NCBI GenBank assembly: GCA_014192425.1
Contig: BJHK01000003.1
Span: forward strand, 1-64,000
DNA from: Planctomycetia bacterium
GTDB taxonomy: Bacteria > Planctomycetota > Planctomycetia > Pirellulales > UBA1268
Direction of reading: 5' to 3'
Length of the DNA: 64,000 bases
Position 1 is the stretch's first letter, and every line of letters begins with the position of its first letter. This document shows, piece after piece, positions 38,224 through 46,671 of the stretch. Below the pieces are notes generated by a model, which was not told the origin of the DNA, did no database searches, and worked only from the letters and a program-made list of their open reading frames with translations. The position numbers and the translations under genes are program-made.

Positions 38224-38577
38224 CTTACGGTCGCCGGGCAGAGCCCGGCTCCAGCGTCGGGCTCCGCCCGACGCGGTGTGCGGCGAAACGTGGGCGGTGA
38301 GGTGCAGGCACCGTCGCCGCCGTCCCGGCGTCGGCGACGGCTTACGGTCGCCGGGCAGAGCCCGGCTCCAGCGTCGGGCGCCGCCCGACGCGGTGTGCGG
38401 CGAAACGTGGGCGGTGAGGTGCCGTCACCGTCGGATCAGCCGACACGGCGTCGGCGACAGCTTACGGTCGCTGGGCGCTGGTATGGCTGCAGCCGGAGGA
38501 TCGGCGGAGGTCGAGGAGCGTGAGGCTATCCTGCCTCAGCGACGAAACCTCTGCCGGCCTCCGGCGGGTTGGGCGGG
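38224..38577. repeat. Three-copy repeat (117/120 bp) plus inverted module before bioB
   Basis: CTTACGGTCGC starts at 38224, 38341 and 38461 (periods 117 and 120). Units contain two adjacent palindromes (GCCGGGCAGAGCCCGGC and GTCGGGCTCCGCCCGAC) and a GGCGAAACGTGGGCGGTGAGGTG string. 38498-38577 is the reverse complement of the module that leads the arrays at 14268 and 39718. The palindrome block is the reverse complement of 40440-40490. The region fills nearly all of the 459-bp gap between the M24 peptidase gene and bioB; nothing else was seen there except the bioB leader. Confidence 0.88.
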
Positions 38578-38644
38578 AACACGCTCTTTGGCAGCCAGGC
38601 AGGCTGTCGCGTACATTCTTCCCAATCCCACCCCGGAGCACCGC

Positions 38645-39706
38645 ATGTCCACCGCCGCCCCTGTTGCCCCCGCTACGCACCGCCTCGCCTCCCCTGGCCG
38701 CTGGCACACGCTCGCCGAACGGGTGCTCGACGGCGGTGCGATCACGCGGGACGAGGCCCGGGCAATCCTCGCCTCGCCGGACGTCGAACTGCTCGACCTG
38801 CTCGCCGCGGCCTACCGGGTCCGGCACCGCCATTTCGGCAACACGGTGCAGCTGTTTTTCCTGATGAACGCCAAGAGCGGCCTCTGCCCGGAAGACTGCG
38901 GCTACTGCTCGCAGTCGAAGGTCTCCGAGGCGGAGATCCCACGGTACAACCTGCTCTCGGCTCCGAAGCTCCTCGAGGCGGCCCGGCTGGCGGCGGAGCG
39001 GCAGTCGAAGACGTTCTGCATCGTGATCTCGGCCCGCGGGCCGACGCAGCGCGAGATCGACTTCGTCTGCACGATTACGCCGCAGATCAAGAGCCGCTTC
39101 GGCCTCAACGTCTGCGCCTGTCTCGGGCTGCTCACGCCCGAGCAGGCGAAGCAACTGGCGGCGGCGGGCGTGGACAAGGTGAACCACAACCTCAACACGA
39201 GCGAGCGACACTACGGCGAGGTCTGCTCCACGCACACCTACGCAGACCGCGTGGCGACACTGGAGGCCTGCCGCACGGCCGGCCTCGCCCTGTGCAGCGG
39301 CGGGATCATGGGGATGGGGGAGACGCACGACGATCTCGTCGACATGGCACTGGCGCTGTGCGAGATGCGGGTCGAGTCGATCCCGCTCAACTTTTTGAAC
39401 GCCATCGACGGCACGCCGCTGGAGGGGTCGAGCCGGCTGACGCCGCGGGACTGTCTCCGCGGTCTGGCGCTGATGCGGCTCACGAACCCGGCGGCTGAGA
39501 TTCGCATCGCGGGCGGCCGCGAGCTGCACCTTGGCAGTCTCCAGGCGCTCGGCCTGTACGCCGCCAACTCGATCTTCGTGGGCGACTATTTGACGACCAA
39601 GGGCCAGCTTCCCGAGGCCGATTACAAGATGATCGCGGAGCTGGGCTTCGAGATCACCCGCGGCGCCGAGGCCGCCGAGCCCGTGCCCGTCACGGAACGA
39701 GCCTGA
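38645..39706 (+). CDS. bioB: Biotin synthase
   Basis: Radical SAM enzyme that inserts sulfur into dethiobiotin. The 353 residues have the SAM cluster cysteines C81, C85 and C88 in GLCPEDCGYCSQS. Further family segments are FCIVISARGPT, VCACLGLL, HNLNTSERHY, SGGIMGMGET, PLNFLNAIDGTPLEG and AGGRELHLG, so both iron-sulfur sites are intact. Start ATG 38645 gives a 20-residue leader before the first helix. No other bio gene is adjacent, though the oxoamine synthase domain at 27-28.7 kb is a BioF relative. The stop codon forms part of the first copy of the 217-bp repeat. Confidence 0.96.
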   Translation: MSTAAPVAPATHRLASPGRWHTLAERVLDGGAITRDEARAILASPDVELLDLLAAAYRVRHRHFGNTVQLFFLMNAKSGLCPEDCGYCSQSKVSEAEIPRYNLLSAPKLLEAARLAAERQSKTFCIVISARGPTQREIDFVCTITPQIKSRFGLNVCACLGLLTPEQAKQLAAAGVDKVNHNLNTSERHYGEVCSTHTYADRVATLEACRTAGLALCSGGIMGMGETHDDLVDMALALCEMRVESIPLNFLNAIDGTPLEGSSRLTPRDCLRGLALMRLTNPAAEIRIAGGRELHLGSLQALGLYAANSIFVGDYLTTKGQLPEADYKMIAELGFEITRGAEAAEPVPVTERA

Positions 39707-40354
39707 CCGCGTCATCCCGCCCAAGCCGCCGGGGGACGGCAGAGGTTTCGTCGCTGAGACAGGATAGCCTCACGCTCCTCGACCTCCGCCGATCCCCCGA
39801 CTCCGGTCAACTCAACGACGCCATCCCCTGCTCGTCCATGCACCGCCGCGCGTCAGAACGGCGAGCCAACCACCTCTGGTCCGCCCTGCCATGCGTCGGG
39901 CGGAGCCCGACGCCGGAGCCTGACTGCGTCATCCCGCCCAAGCCGCCGGGGGACGGCAGAGGTTTCGTCGCTGAGACAGGATAGCCTCACGCTCCTCGAC
40001 CTCCGCCGATCCCCCGACTCCGGCCAACTCAACGACGCCATCCCCTGCTCGTCCATGCACCGCCGCGCGTCAGAACGGCGAGCCAACCACCCCTGGTCTG
40101 CCCTGCCATGCGTCGGGCGGGGCCCGACGCCGGAGCCTGACTGCGTCATCCCGCCCAAGCCGCCGGGGGACGGCAGAGGTTTCGTCGCTGAGGCAGGATA
40201 GCCTCACGCTCCTCGACCTCCGCCGATCCCCCGACTTCCGTCAACTCAACGACGCCATCCCCTGCTCGTCCATGCACCGCCGCGCGTCAGAACGGCGAGC
40301 CAACCACCTCTGGTCTGCCCTGCCATGCGTCGGGCGGAGCCCGACGCCGGAGCC
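39701..40354. repeat. Three tandem copies of a 217-bp repeat, starting at the bioB stop
   Basis: GCCTGAC(C/T)GCGTCATCCCGCC begins at 39701, 39918 and 40135, exactly 217 bp apart each time. The copies are nearly identical, with only a few base differences. Each unit contains the module seen at 14268 and (inverted) 38498, a spacer with CATCCCCTGCTCGTCCATGC, and ends CGTCGGGCGGAGCCCGACGC, a palindrome. 217 is not a multiple of three, so the array is not coding. The last unit runs into further palindromes. Confidence 0.95.
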
Positions 40355-40530
40355 GGGCTCCGCCCGGCGACCGTAAGCCGACGCCGGGACGGCGATCCGA
40401 CGCGAACGGCCCCTCACCACCCACGCCCGGCGCACGCGGCGTCGGGCGGAGCCCGACGCCGGAGCCGGGCTCCGCCCGGCGACCGTAAGCCGTCGCCGAC
40501 GCCGGGACGGCGGCGACGGCGCGAAAGAAC
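40340..40530. repeat. Two further copies of the GCCGGGCTCCGCCCGGC palindrome module
   Basis: GGAGCCGGGCTCCGCCCGGC followed by GACCGTAAGCCG occurs at about 40350-40381 and again at about 40461-40492. Each is followed by a GACGCCGGGACGGCG string. This is the same module as in the 14.3-kb array and, inverted, in the 38.2-kb array. With the 217-bp array it fills the 896-bp gap between bioB and amt. Confidence 0.85.
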
Positions 40531-40592
40531 AAAGGATGCCCCGGCCTGGGCGAGCGAGGCGGAGTGCCCACCCAAGCCGTTGGGGCATCCTT
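40524..40592 (-). terminator. Rho-independent terminator of amt
   Basis: On the minus strand AAGGATGCCCC (from 40592) pairs with GGGGCATCCTT (to 40532), and an inner GGCTTGGG/CCCAGGCC pair extends the stem. The sequence then reads TTTGTTCTTT. It starts 10 bp after the amt stop. The long perfect base and T-run make this the clearest terminator in the window. Confidence 0.8.
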
Positions 40593-40602
40593 CTGGACGT
40601 TG

Positions 40603-42183
40603 CTACTCGGTTCGCATCATCACGAAGCCGTGGTAGGCCTCGTTGCCGTGCTCGCCGATGTCGAGGCCCTCGATCTCCTCCTGCGGCGAGACGCGGAGGC
40701 CGACGAGCGCCTTGATGATGAGCCAGCAGATCGCCGACACCGGCACGACGTAGGCCCCGACGGCCAGCACGCCGACGATCTGGATCCACAGCTGGTCGAA
40801 GCCACCGCCGTAGAACAGACCGGCCTTCGGTCCGCCAACGGCCATCGTGCCGAACGGCCCGGCCGCGGTCGATCCCGAAAGGTCCGCCGACGTGAACAGG
40901 CCCACGCACAGCGTGCCGAAGATCCCGCACACGAGGTGCACGCTCGTCGCACCGACCGGATCGTCAACCCGAATCTTGTCGAAGAACAGCACCGAGAACA
41001 CGACGAGCACGCCGGCGATCGCCCCGATCAGGACCGACGCCGGAGCCGTCACGTACGCCGCGCTCGCCGTGATGCCCACGAGCCCCGCCAGGCAGCCGTT
41101 GAGGGTCATGCCGATGTCCGGCTTGCCCAGCAGCAGCCACGCCGTCAGCGTGGCCGTGAGCGTGGCTGCGGCGGCGGCGAAATTCGTGTTCACGGCCACC
41201 GCGGCGGCAGCCGCACCACCATCACCCGCCACGCCCATCGTGCTCCCGGGATTGAACCCGAACCAGCCGAACCAGAGCACGAGACAGCCGATGAAGGCCG
41301 CCGTCATGTTGTGGCCGGGAAGGGCCCGCGGCTTGCCGTCGGGACCGTACTTCCCGATCCGGGCCCCGAGAATGATGGCTCCCGTGAGGGCCGCCCAGCC
41401 GCCGACCGAATGCACGGCCGTGCAGCCTGCAAAATCCCAGAAGCCCTTCTGCCCGAGGAAGCCGCCACCCCAGACCCAGTGCCCGGTGACCGGGTAAATC
41501 ACCAAGGCCATCAGGAAGCTGAAGATGATGAAGGAGTGGTACTTGATCCGCTCGGCAACCGCCCCCGACACGATCGTGGCCGCGGTTCCGGCGAACACAA
41601 GCTGAAAAAAGAACTTGGCCCACAGCGGGACGCTGGTCCAACTGATGGCACCGTAGGCTCCCGAGTAGTCGCCGCCAATCGCCGGGCTGTTATCGAGCCC
41701 CCCGACCATCCAGGCGCCGGACTTGCCGATCCAGCCGCCCGCATCGGTGCCGAACATCAAATCCCAGCCGATGAGCCAGAATCCGATGACCGTCGCGGCG
41801 AACACCACGAAATTCTTGGAGAGGATGTTGACGCAATTCTTCGCCCGTGCGAACCCGGACTCGACGCAGCCGAAGCCGAGGTTCATGAAGAACACGAGCA
41901 TGCCGCAGACCAGCACCCACACCGTGTCGGCTGCAAGCCAGAGTTTTTTCACCATCTCTTCGCTCGAGGGGACGGCAATCGCTGGGGCAGCAGCGGCGGC
42001 CGGCTCACTGACCGCGGCCGCGGCCGCGTCCTCGGCATGCACGGGGACAGGCGCTGAGCAGGCCAGCGCCGAGCAGGCGACCGCGAGCACGAACAGGCTG
42101 CGACCGACCGCGGGAAGAAAACCGGACCACGTGGGCAAAACGTGCCCATGGACCCCGAACGGGGCCCCAGAGAGTGAACGCAT
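40603..42183 (-). CDS. amt: Ammonium transporter
   Basis: A 526-residue inner-membrane ammonium channel of the Amt/Rh family. The N-terminal 95 residues include a signal-like segment (AVGRSLFVLAVACSALACS) and an Ala/Pro linker. About 11 membrane helices follow, with ADTVWVLVCGMLVFFMNLGFGCVESGFARAKN, GWDLMFG, the DFAGCTAVHSVGGWAAL block with the first pore histidine, and FGWFGFNPGS. The second pore histidine lies in TSVHLVCGIFGTL. The C-terminal tail ends DIGEHGNEAYHGF, the part contacted by PII proteins; no glnB is adjacent. Start 42183 has CTGGAG seven bases upstream. A sigma-54-type promoter lies about 110 bp upstream. Confidence 0.95.
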   Translation of the reverse strand: MRSLSGAPFGVHGHVLPTWSGFLPAVGRSLFVLAVACSALACSAPVPVHAEDAAAAAVSEPAAAAAPAIAVPSSEEMVKKLWLAADTVWVLVCGMLVFFMNLGFGCVESGFARAKNCVNILSKNFVVFAATVIGFWLIGWDLMFGTDAGGWIGKSGAWMVGGLDNSPAIGGDYSGAYGAISWTSVPLWAKFFFQLVFAGTAATIVSGAVAERIKYHSFIIFSFLMALVIYPVTGHWVWGGGFLGQKGFWDFAGCTAVHSVGGWAALTGAIILGARIGKYGPDGKPRALPGHNMTAAFIGCLVLWFGWFGFNPGSTMGVAGDGGAAAAAVAVNTNFAAAAATLTATLTAWLLLGKPDIGMTLNGCLAGLVGITASAAYVTAPASVLIGAIAGVLVVFSVLFFDKIRVDDPVGATSVHLVCGIFGTLCVGLFTSADLSGSTAAGPFGTMAVGGPKAGLFYGGGFDQLWIQIVGVLAVGAYVVPVSAICWLIIKALVGLRVSPQEEIEGLDIGEHGNEAYHGFVMMRTE

Positions 42184-42289
42184 CGTGCGACTCCAGAAGG
42201 AAGGAACATGGCCGGACGGGACCGCCTCCGCAGCGGGGAACCGTCCGGGTGGCAGGACACTGCCTGCACACACCTCATGCTTGCGGGAA

Positions 42290-42305
42290 GGCAAAGCGTG
42301 TGCCA
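42290..42305 (-). promoter_or_regulatory. Sigma-54 (RpoN) type promoter for amt
   Basis: Read on the minus strand the 16 bases are TGGCACACGCTTTGCC. They match the RpoN consensus TGGCAC-N5-TTGC at every fixed position, with GG and GC correctly spaced. Transcription would start near 42279, leaving a leader of about 95 bases before the amt ATG at 42183. Nitrogen-controlled RpoN promoters are common for amt. No convincing NtrC-type enhancer was found in 42306-42573, which otherwise only holds the start region of the divergent photolyase-like gene. Confidence 0.7.
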
Positions 42306-42573
42306 CAAGCCCGACGCCCGCTCCTCGCCCACCCTTCCCAACCCGCGCAAACCGCAGGAAAAACATCCTTTTTACCCGGCACCACCGGTTTTTCGGCCGC
42401 GTGGAGAATTTCGCGATCCTGCCGGGCAGAATGTTCTCCCCTGGATCAACTCGCTCGCTTTCGATGCACTGGATGCCCACGAACGAGGCATCGGCCCTGA
42501 CTCGTTCCGCAGCGGCCGCGCCTCCGGCGGTCAATGCCCGACGCCCCGCCCCAACCTGGACGCCAACCGCCCG

Positions 42574-43914
42574 ATGCATCCACCCGCTTCGCTCGATCTC
42601 GGGCCGCTGAGCCGGCGGCCCCGCGACGAACTCGCAGGCACGCTTGCGGAACTGTTTCCCCGCGCGATCGCCACGGAGACCGGTCGCACCTCCAGCGCCT
42701 CGATCGGCGCCGTTGCCCGTGGTGGACGTGCCGCCGCGGTCGCCATGCTCGCCGCCGTCGATCCGGTCGCCTATGCACGCTCGCGCAACCACGTGGCCGG
42801 CGCCGTCACGATGCTCTCCCCGTGGATCCGCCACGGCGTCCTGTCCCTCGCCGAGGTGCGGGATGCAGCGCTTTCACGGGTGGCCCGCCCCGAGCAGGCG
42901 GACAAACTCGTCTCGGAACTCGGCTGGCGCGACTACTGGCGGCAGGTGCACGCGGTCCTCGGGGACGGAATCCTTTCCGACATCGAGCCGCCGGCGGTGG
43001 TGCGGCGGACGCCTGCACTCGACCGGATGCCGGAGGACGTGCTCGCCGCCAACACCGGCATGGCCTGCATCGATGCCTTCGTCCACCGGCTCAACGACAC
43101 CGGCTGGCTGCACAACCATGAGCGGATGTGGCTCGCCTCGTGGCTCGTGCACGTCCGCGGCGTCCACTGGCGGGTGGGGGCGGACTGGTTCCTGCGGCAT
43201 CTCCTCGACGGCGATCCGGCCAGCAACCATCTTTCCTGGCAGTGGGTCGCCGGCACGTTCGCCGCCCGTCCCTACCTCTTCAATCGCGAGAACCTGGAGA
43301 CGTTCACCAGCGGCATCCACTGCCGCGAATGCCCTCTGCTCGGCCGCTGCGACGTGGAAGGATCGTACGAGGATCTTTCCCTGCGGCTGTTCGACCCGAC
43401 GTCCCCCCCCCTCCCCCGACCCTCGCTGCGGCTCCGCCCCGTGCCTCCCTGGCGGCCCGGCGCATGCAGCGCCGCGCCAGCGCCGACCCGGCCGCTCGTC
43501 TGGCTGACACTCGACTCCGCCGCGCCGACGAGTCCGGCGGCAGTCGAGTTTGCGTCAGCGCCACGGCTGTTCGTCATCGATCCGGCATGGCTCGACGAGG
43601 AACGCCCGTCGCTGGCCCGGCTCGTCTTTCTCTTCGAGTGCCTGGCCGACGTGCCGGGTGCCGAGATACGCGTCGGCCCGCCGGCCGAGATCCTGCCCGC
43701 GCGGGTCGCCGCACTCGGCTGCGACGGCGTCGCGGTCGCCGACTCGCCGTGCCCGCGGACGAGGCGGGCCGGCGCGGTGATCGCGGCCTCCATGCCGGTC
43801 GTCACCCGCGACTGGCCGACGTTTTGCGACCGCTCGCGGGTCAAGGATCTGGGCCGCTTCTCGCGCTACTGGCAAGCGGCCGGCCGGTCGGCCCTCGCTC
43901 CCACGCCGGCGTGA
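42574..43914 (+). CDS. Photolyase/cryptochrome-like FAD-binding protein with reversed domain order
   Basis: A 446-residue protein. The N-terminal 290 residues are the helical FAD-binding domain of photolyases: NHVAGAVTMLSPWIRHGVLSL, LGWRDYWRQVH, TGMACIDAFVHRLNDTGWLHNHERMWLASWLVH, and DPASNHLSWQWVAGTF. After a Cys cluster (CRECPLLGRC) and a Pro-rich linker, residues about 305-440 look like the Rossmann domain that normally comes first: LFVIDPAWLDEERPSLARLVFLFECL, then GPPAEILPARVAALGCDGVAV. It may repair UV photoproducts or act as a blue-light sensor. Start 42574 is chosen because the frame upstream looks non-protein; it is open to 42208. Confidence 0.8.
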   Translation: MHPPASLDLGPLSRRPRDELAGTLAELFPRAIATETGRTSSASIGAVARGGRAAAVAMLAAVDPVAYARSRNHVAGAVTMLSPWIRHGVLSLAEVRDAALSRVARPEQADKLVSELGWRDYWRQVHAVLGDGILSDIEPPAVVRRTPALDRMPEDVLAANTGMACIDAFVHRLNDTGWLHNHERMWLASWLVHVRGVHWRVGADWFLRHLLDGDPASNHLSWQWVAGTFAARPYLFNRENLETFTSGIHCRECPLLGRCDVEGSYEDLSLRLFDPTSPPLPRPSLRLRPVPPWRPGACSAAPAPTRPLVWLTLDSAAPTSPAAVEFASAPRLFVIDPAWLDEERPSLARLVFLFECLADVPGAEIRVGPPAEILPARVAALGCDGVAVADSPCPRTRRAGAVIAASMPVVTRDWPTFCDRSRVKDLGRFSRYWQAAGRSALAPTPA

Positions 43915-44590
43915 GGTGCCGGACGGGAAACCAGTCCCACGGCTCGCCGCAGGGGGCAGCGGTGAACTCCACCTCGCGATCGTCGGCCGGATGCGGAAAG
44001 CGGATTCCCGCCGCATGCAGGGCGAGCCGGCCAGGGTCGGCGTGCTCACCATACAGTCGGTCGCCGAGCAGCGGACAGCCGAGCCAGGCCATGTGAACCC
44101 GCAACTGGTGCGATCGACCGGTGAGCGGCTCGAGTGCCACGAGCGAAAACCCCTCCGCCGGCGTGCCCGGCGCTCCCCGGGCACGCAGCAACCAGCGGGT
44201 CGCCGCCCGCCGGCCATGGATCGGATCGACCCGCTGCCGCGGCGGCCGGTCGGGATCGGGGGCGAGCGGCAGGTGCATCTCCCCGTCGTCCACCGGCGGC
44301 GTTCCACGCACCACCGCGACGTAGCGCTTGCCGACGAGGCCGTTCTCGAAGGCCCGGCCGAGCGCGGCCCGGGCCTCCGCTGAGCGGGCCAGCACGAGCA
44401 GACCCGACGTGTCCCGGTCGAGACGGTGCACCGCCTCGACGGCGCCGAGCGCGGGTGCGAGCCGCGCGGCCACGCAGGGCGGGTCGAGCGGCGTTCGCGC
44501 GGGCACGCTCGGCATCCCCGTCGGCTTGTCCACGACCACGATCGCGTCGTCGCAATGGACGACCCGCGGCGGAGCGAGCGCCGCGGTCAC
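43841..44590 (-). CDS. RluA-family pseudouridine synthase
   Basis: Isomerises uridine to pseudouridine in rRNA or tRNA. The 249 residues have the opening VVVDKPTGMPSVPA, the catalytic Asp in VHRLDRDTSGLLVLA, KRYVAVVRG, and LEPLTGRSHQLRVHMAWLGCPLLGDRLYG. It has no S4 domain. The start is GTG 44590, overlapping the stop of the upstream gene (GTGA), so it is the last gene of the HtrA operon. Its 3' end overlaps the convergent photolyase-like gene by 74 bp; the last 15-20 residues are probably unstructured. Confidence 0.9.
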   Translation of the reverse strand: MTAALAPPRVVHCDDAIVVVDKPTGMPSVPARTPLDPPCVAARLAPALGAVEAVHRLDRDTSGLLVLARSAEARAALGRAFENGLVGKRYVAVVRGTPPVDDGEMHLPLAPDPDRPPRQRVDPIHGRRAATRWLLRARGAPGTPAEGFSLVALEPLTGRSHQLRVHMAWLGCPLLGDRLYGEHADPGRLALHAAGIRFPHPADDREVEFTAAPCGEPWDWFPVRHLTPAWERGPTGRPLASSARSGPDP

Positions 44591-46671
44591 AACAGCCCCA
44601 GCAGCGCCGCACAGCGGCAGAGCGGATCGGCCGGCGGGCCGGCAGCGCCGCCGGGCAAGTCCCCGACCGGGTAGCCCGCCTCGGTCAGCCGGCGCCGATC
44701 GAGATCGACCCGCGATGGCCGCTCGGCTCCCGCCGCGACCCCGAACAGCACCCACTTCCAGCGCGCCGGGTCGACCGGCTCGATCGACGCCTGGCGCGGC
44801 AGCGGCGCGTCGATGATCGCCACGCCCCGCGCCTGGGGGCCGAACCGCTCCGCCACCAGCCAGGCGAACGTGCCCCCTGCCTTGCTGCCCGCGATCACGA
44901 TCCGCGACCGATCGATCGGTCGCCGTGCATCGAGGGCGATGATGCCGCGGCCGATCGCGGCGATGTCGGCCGGCCCCCAGCGCTGCGGATCGAGCGACCC
45001 GGGAAGGAGCACGGCGACGCCATGGCGGGCCACCGCCCCCTTCCAGGCCGCGGCCGCAGCCTCGTCGAGCGGCCCGCGCGGTGGGCCGCAGTACACGACC
45101 AGCGGCAGCGGTGCCGTGCCGCGGGCGGCCGGCACCACGGCAATCTGCCGTTGCCGCTCGTCGGGCAACTCCAGCGTCATGACCGTCGCCGCATCGGTCG
45201 CACCATCGGGCCGGGTGTCAGCCGCAGCGGGCGCATCATCGGCAGCGGGCCCGAGCACGGCGGCCGGATCGACAGGCAGATCCGCGGTGACGAGATCGAC
45301 GGCGGCAGCCTTGCCCTGCCGCACGTAGCCGATCGTGACCGAGGCGCCGGGCTCGACGCCGGCGAGCGCGCCGACGAGATCCGCCACCGTGGCGACCGGC
45401 ATCGTGGCGGCATCCGCCGAGCGGATCGACGTGATCCTGTCACCGGCGCGGATGCCCGCCTTCTCCGCCGCAGCGCCGGCAAGCAGGCGATCGACGCCGA
45501 CTCCGCGCGCGGCCGGGTCGTTGTCGGCAGACAGCGGCTTTCCCTGCACCGCCGCCCGCGGCAGCAGGCCGATCGTGGCCCGCTTCCAGGGAGGGAGCCG
45601 ATCGGTGAGCACGACCCGCGCCGCAATCCTTTTCCCGTCCGCACCGGCCCCGCGCTCGACCGCCACGTCGACCTCGTCACCGGCGTACCGGGGCACCAAT
45701 TGGTGTCGGGCATCGGCGACCCGCCGCACCTCCCGGCCGGCGATCTCCACGATCCGGTCGCCGCCGCGCAGGCCGGCCCGCGCCGCCGGTGAGCCGCTGC
45801 GGCAGGAGCCGATGAGCGGCGGTCCGTTGATCGGGTCGGAGCCGTGCCACGTGATCCCGAGGATGCCGGGCAGGAGCGGCTCGCCCCGCTTCAGTCGGGG
45901 CAGCACGCGGAGCACGTCCTCCAGCGGCACGGCGAAGCCGATGCCGGCATCGTACAGTTCCGTGCCCTGGTTCATGCCGGCGGTGTCGGCGGGCAGCGGC
46001 GCGAGCAGGCCGATCACGCGGCCCGATATGTCGAGCAGGGGGCCGCCATAGTTGGCGGGCGACACGGCGGCGTCGGTCTGGACTGCTCGACCCCAGCACC
46101 GATCGGTGGCCGACACGATTCCCACCGAGACGCCAGGCGCGGCCTGATTCCACCCCCGGCCCACGGCGATCGCCCACTGGCCCGGCTCCAGTTCGCTCCG
46201 CGGCACCGCCTCCAGCCGAGGCCCGGCATCGAGGCGTTCCGTCTCCAGGAGCACGAGGGCACGGGTCCGATCACGCCCCGTCACCCGGCCCACGCCCCGT
46301 GCGCCATCGGGGCGAACGACGACGACCCTGTCGACGTCGTCCGGCACCGTCAGCGACGTCGTCACGATCCACGACGTTCCCGCCACCGCGTCGTCATCGA
46401 CGACGAGACCGGTCGCCGGTCCGGCCACGGTGACGCCGTCGGCCGCGGCGCTGAGTCCGGCGACCGACGCCCCCGGCTCGAGCCGGACAACGGCTCCGGC
46501 CACGCGGGCGACCGCGGCGCGGAATGCCTGCTCCTCGGCGAGCGTGGTGTCGTCGGCCCGCACGACCGCTGCCGCGAGCGATCCGAGCACGCACAACGTG
46601 CCGGCGATGGCCCGTCCACGCGGGCCGCCGTCCGTCGCAAGCCGCCACGTTCGCCACATGCATGCGTTCAT
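44587..46671 (-). CDS. Degenerate HtrA-like protein with two PDZ domains and a degenerate hydrolase domain
   Basis: A 694-residue exported protein (signal segment GRAIAGTLCVLGSLAAAVVRA). Residues 60-255 follow the trypsin-like fold of HtrA but have lost the triad: the His position reads Leu107 (WIVTTSLTV), the Asp position Thr136, and the Ser position Tyr208 in AAVSPANYGGPLLD. PDZ domains lie at about 262-355 (SPAARAGLRGGDRIVEIAGREV) and 365-465 (KAGIRAGDRITSI). A C-terminal alpha/beta-hydrolase-like part (about 500-690) has AGSKAGGTFAW, where the nucleophile Ser is Lys597. It is probably a binding or scaffold protein, not an enzyme. ATGA overlap with the upstream paralogue and GTGA with the RluA gene. 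Confidence 0.82.
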   Translation of the reverse strand: MNACMWRTWRLATDGGPRGRAIAGTLCVLGSLAAAVVRADDTTLAEEQAFRAAVARVAGAVVRLEPGASVAGLSAAADGVTVAGPATGLVVDDDAVAGTSWIVTTSLTVPDDVDRVVVVRPDGARGVGRVTGRDRTRALVLLETERLDAGPRLEAVPRSELEPGQWAIAVGRGWNQAAPGVSVGIVSATDRCWGRAVQTDAAVSPANYGGPLLDISGRVIGLLAPLPADTAGMNQGTELYDAGIGFAVPLEDVLRVLPRLKRGEPLLPGILGITWHGSDPINGPPLIGSCRSGSPAARAGLRGGDRIVEIAGREVRRVADARHQLVPRYAGDEVDVAVERGAGADGKRIAARVVLTDRLPPWKRATIGLLPRAAVQGKPLSADNDPAARGVGVDRLLAGAAAEKAGIRAGDRITSIRSADAATMPVATVADLVGALAGVEPGASVTIGYVRQGKAAAVDLVTADLPVDPAAVLGPAADDAPAAADTRPDGATDAATVMTLELPDERQRQIAVVPAARGTAPLPLVVYCGPPRGPLDEAAAAAWKGAVARHGVAVLLPGSLDPQRWGPADIAAIGRGIIALDARRPIDRSRIVIAGSKAGGTFAWLVAERFGPQARGVAIIDAPLPRQASIEPVDPARWKWVLFGVAAGAERPSRVDLDRRRLTEAGYPVGDLPGGAAGPPADPLCRCAALLGLL

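Noticed and set aside
38224-40530. Repeat-rich region considered as a CRISPR array
   Set aside because: Units are 117-217 bp and nearly identical throughout; there are no short repeats alternating with unique spacers, and no cas genes.
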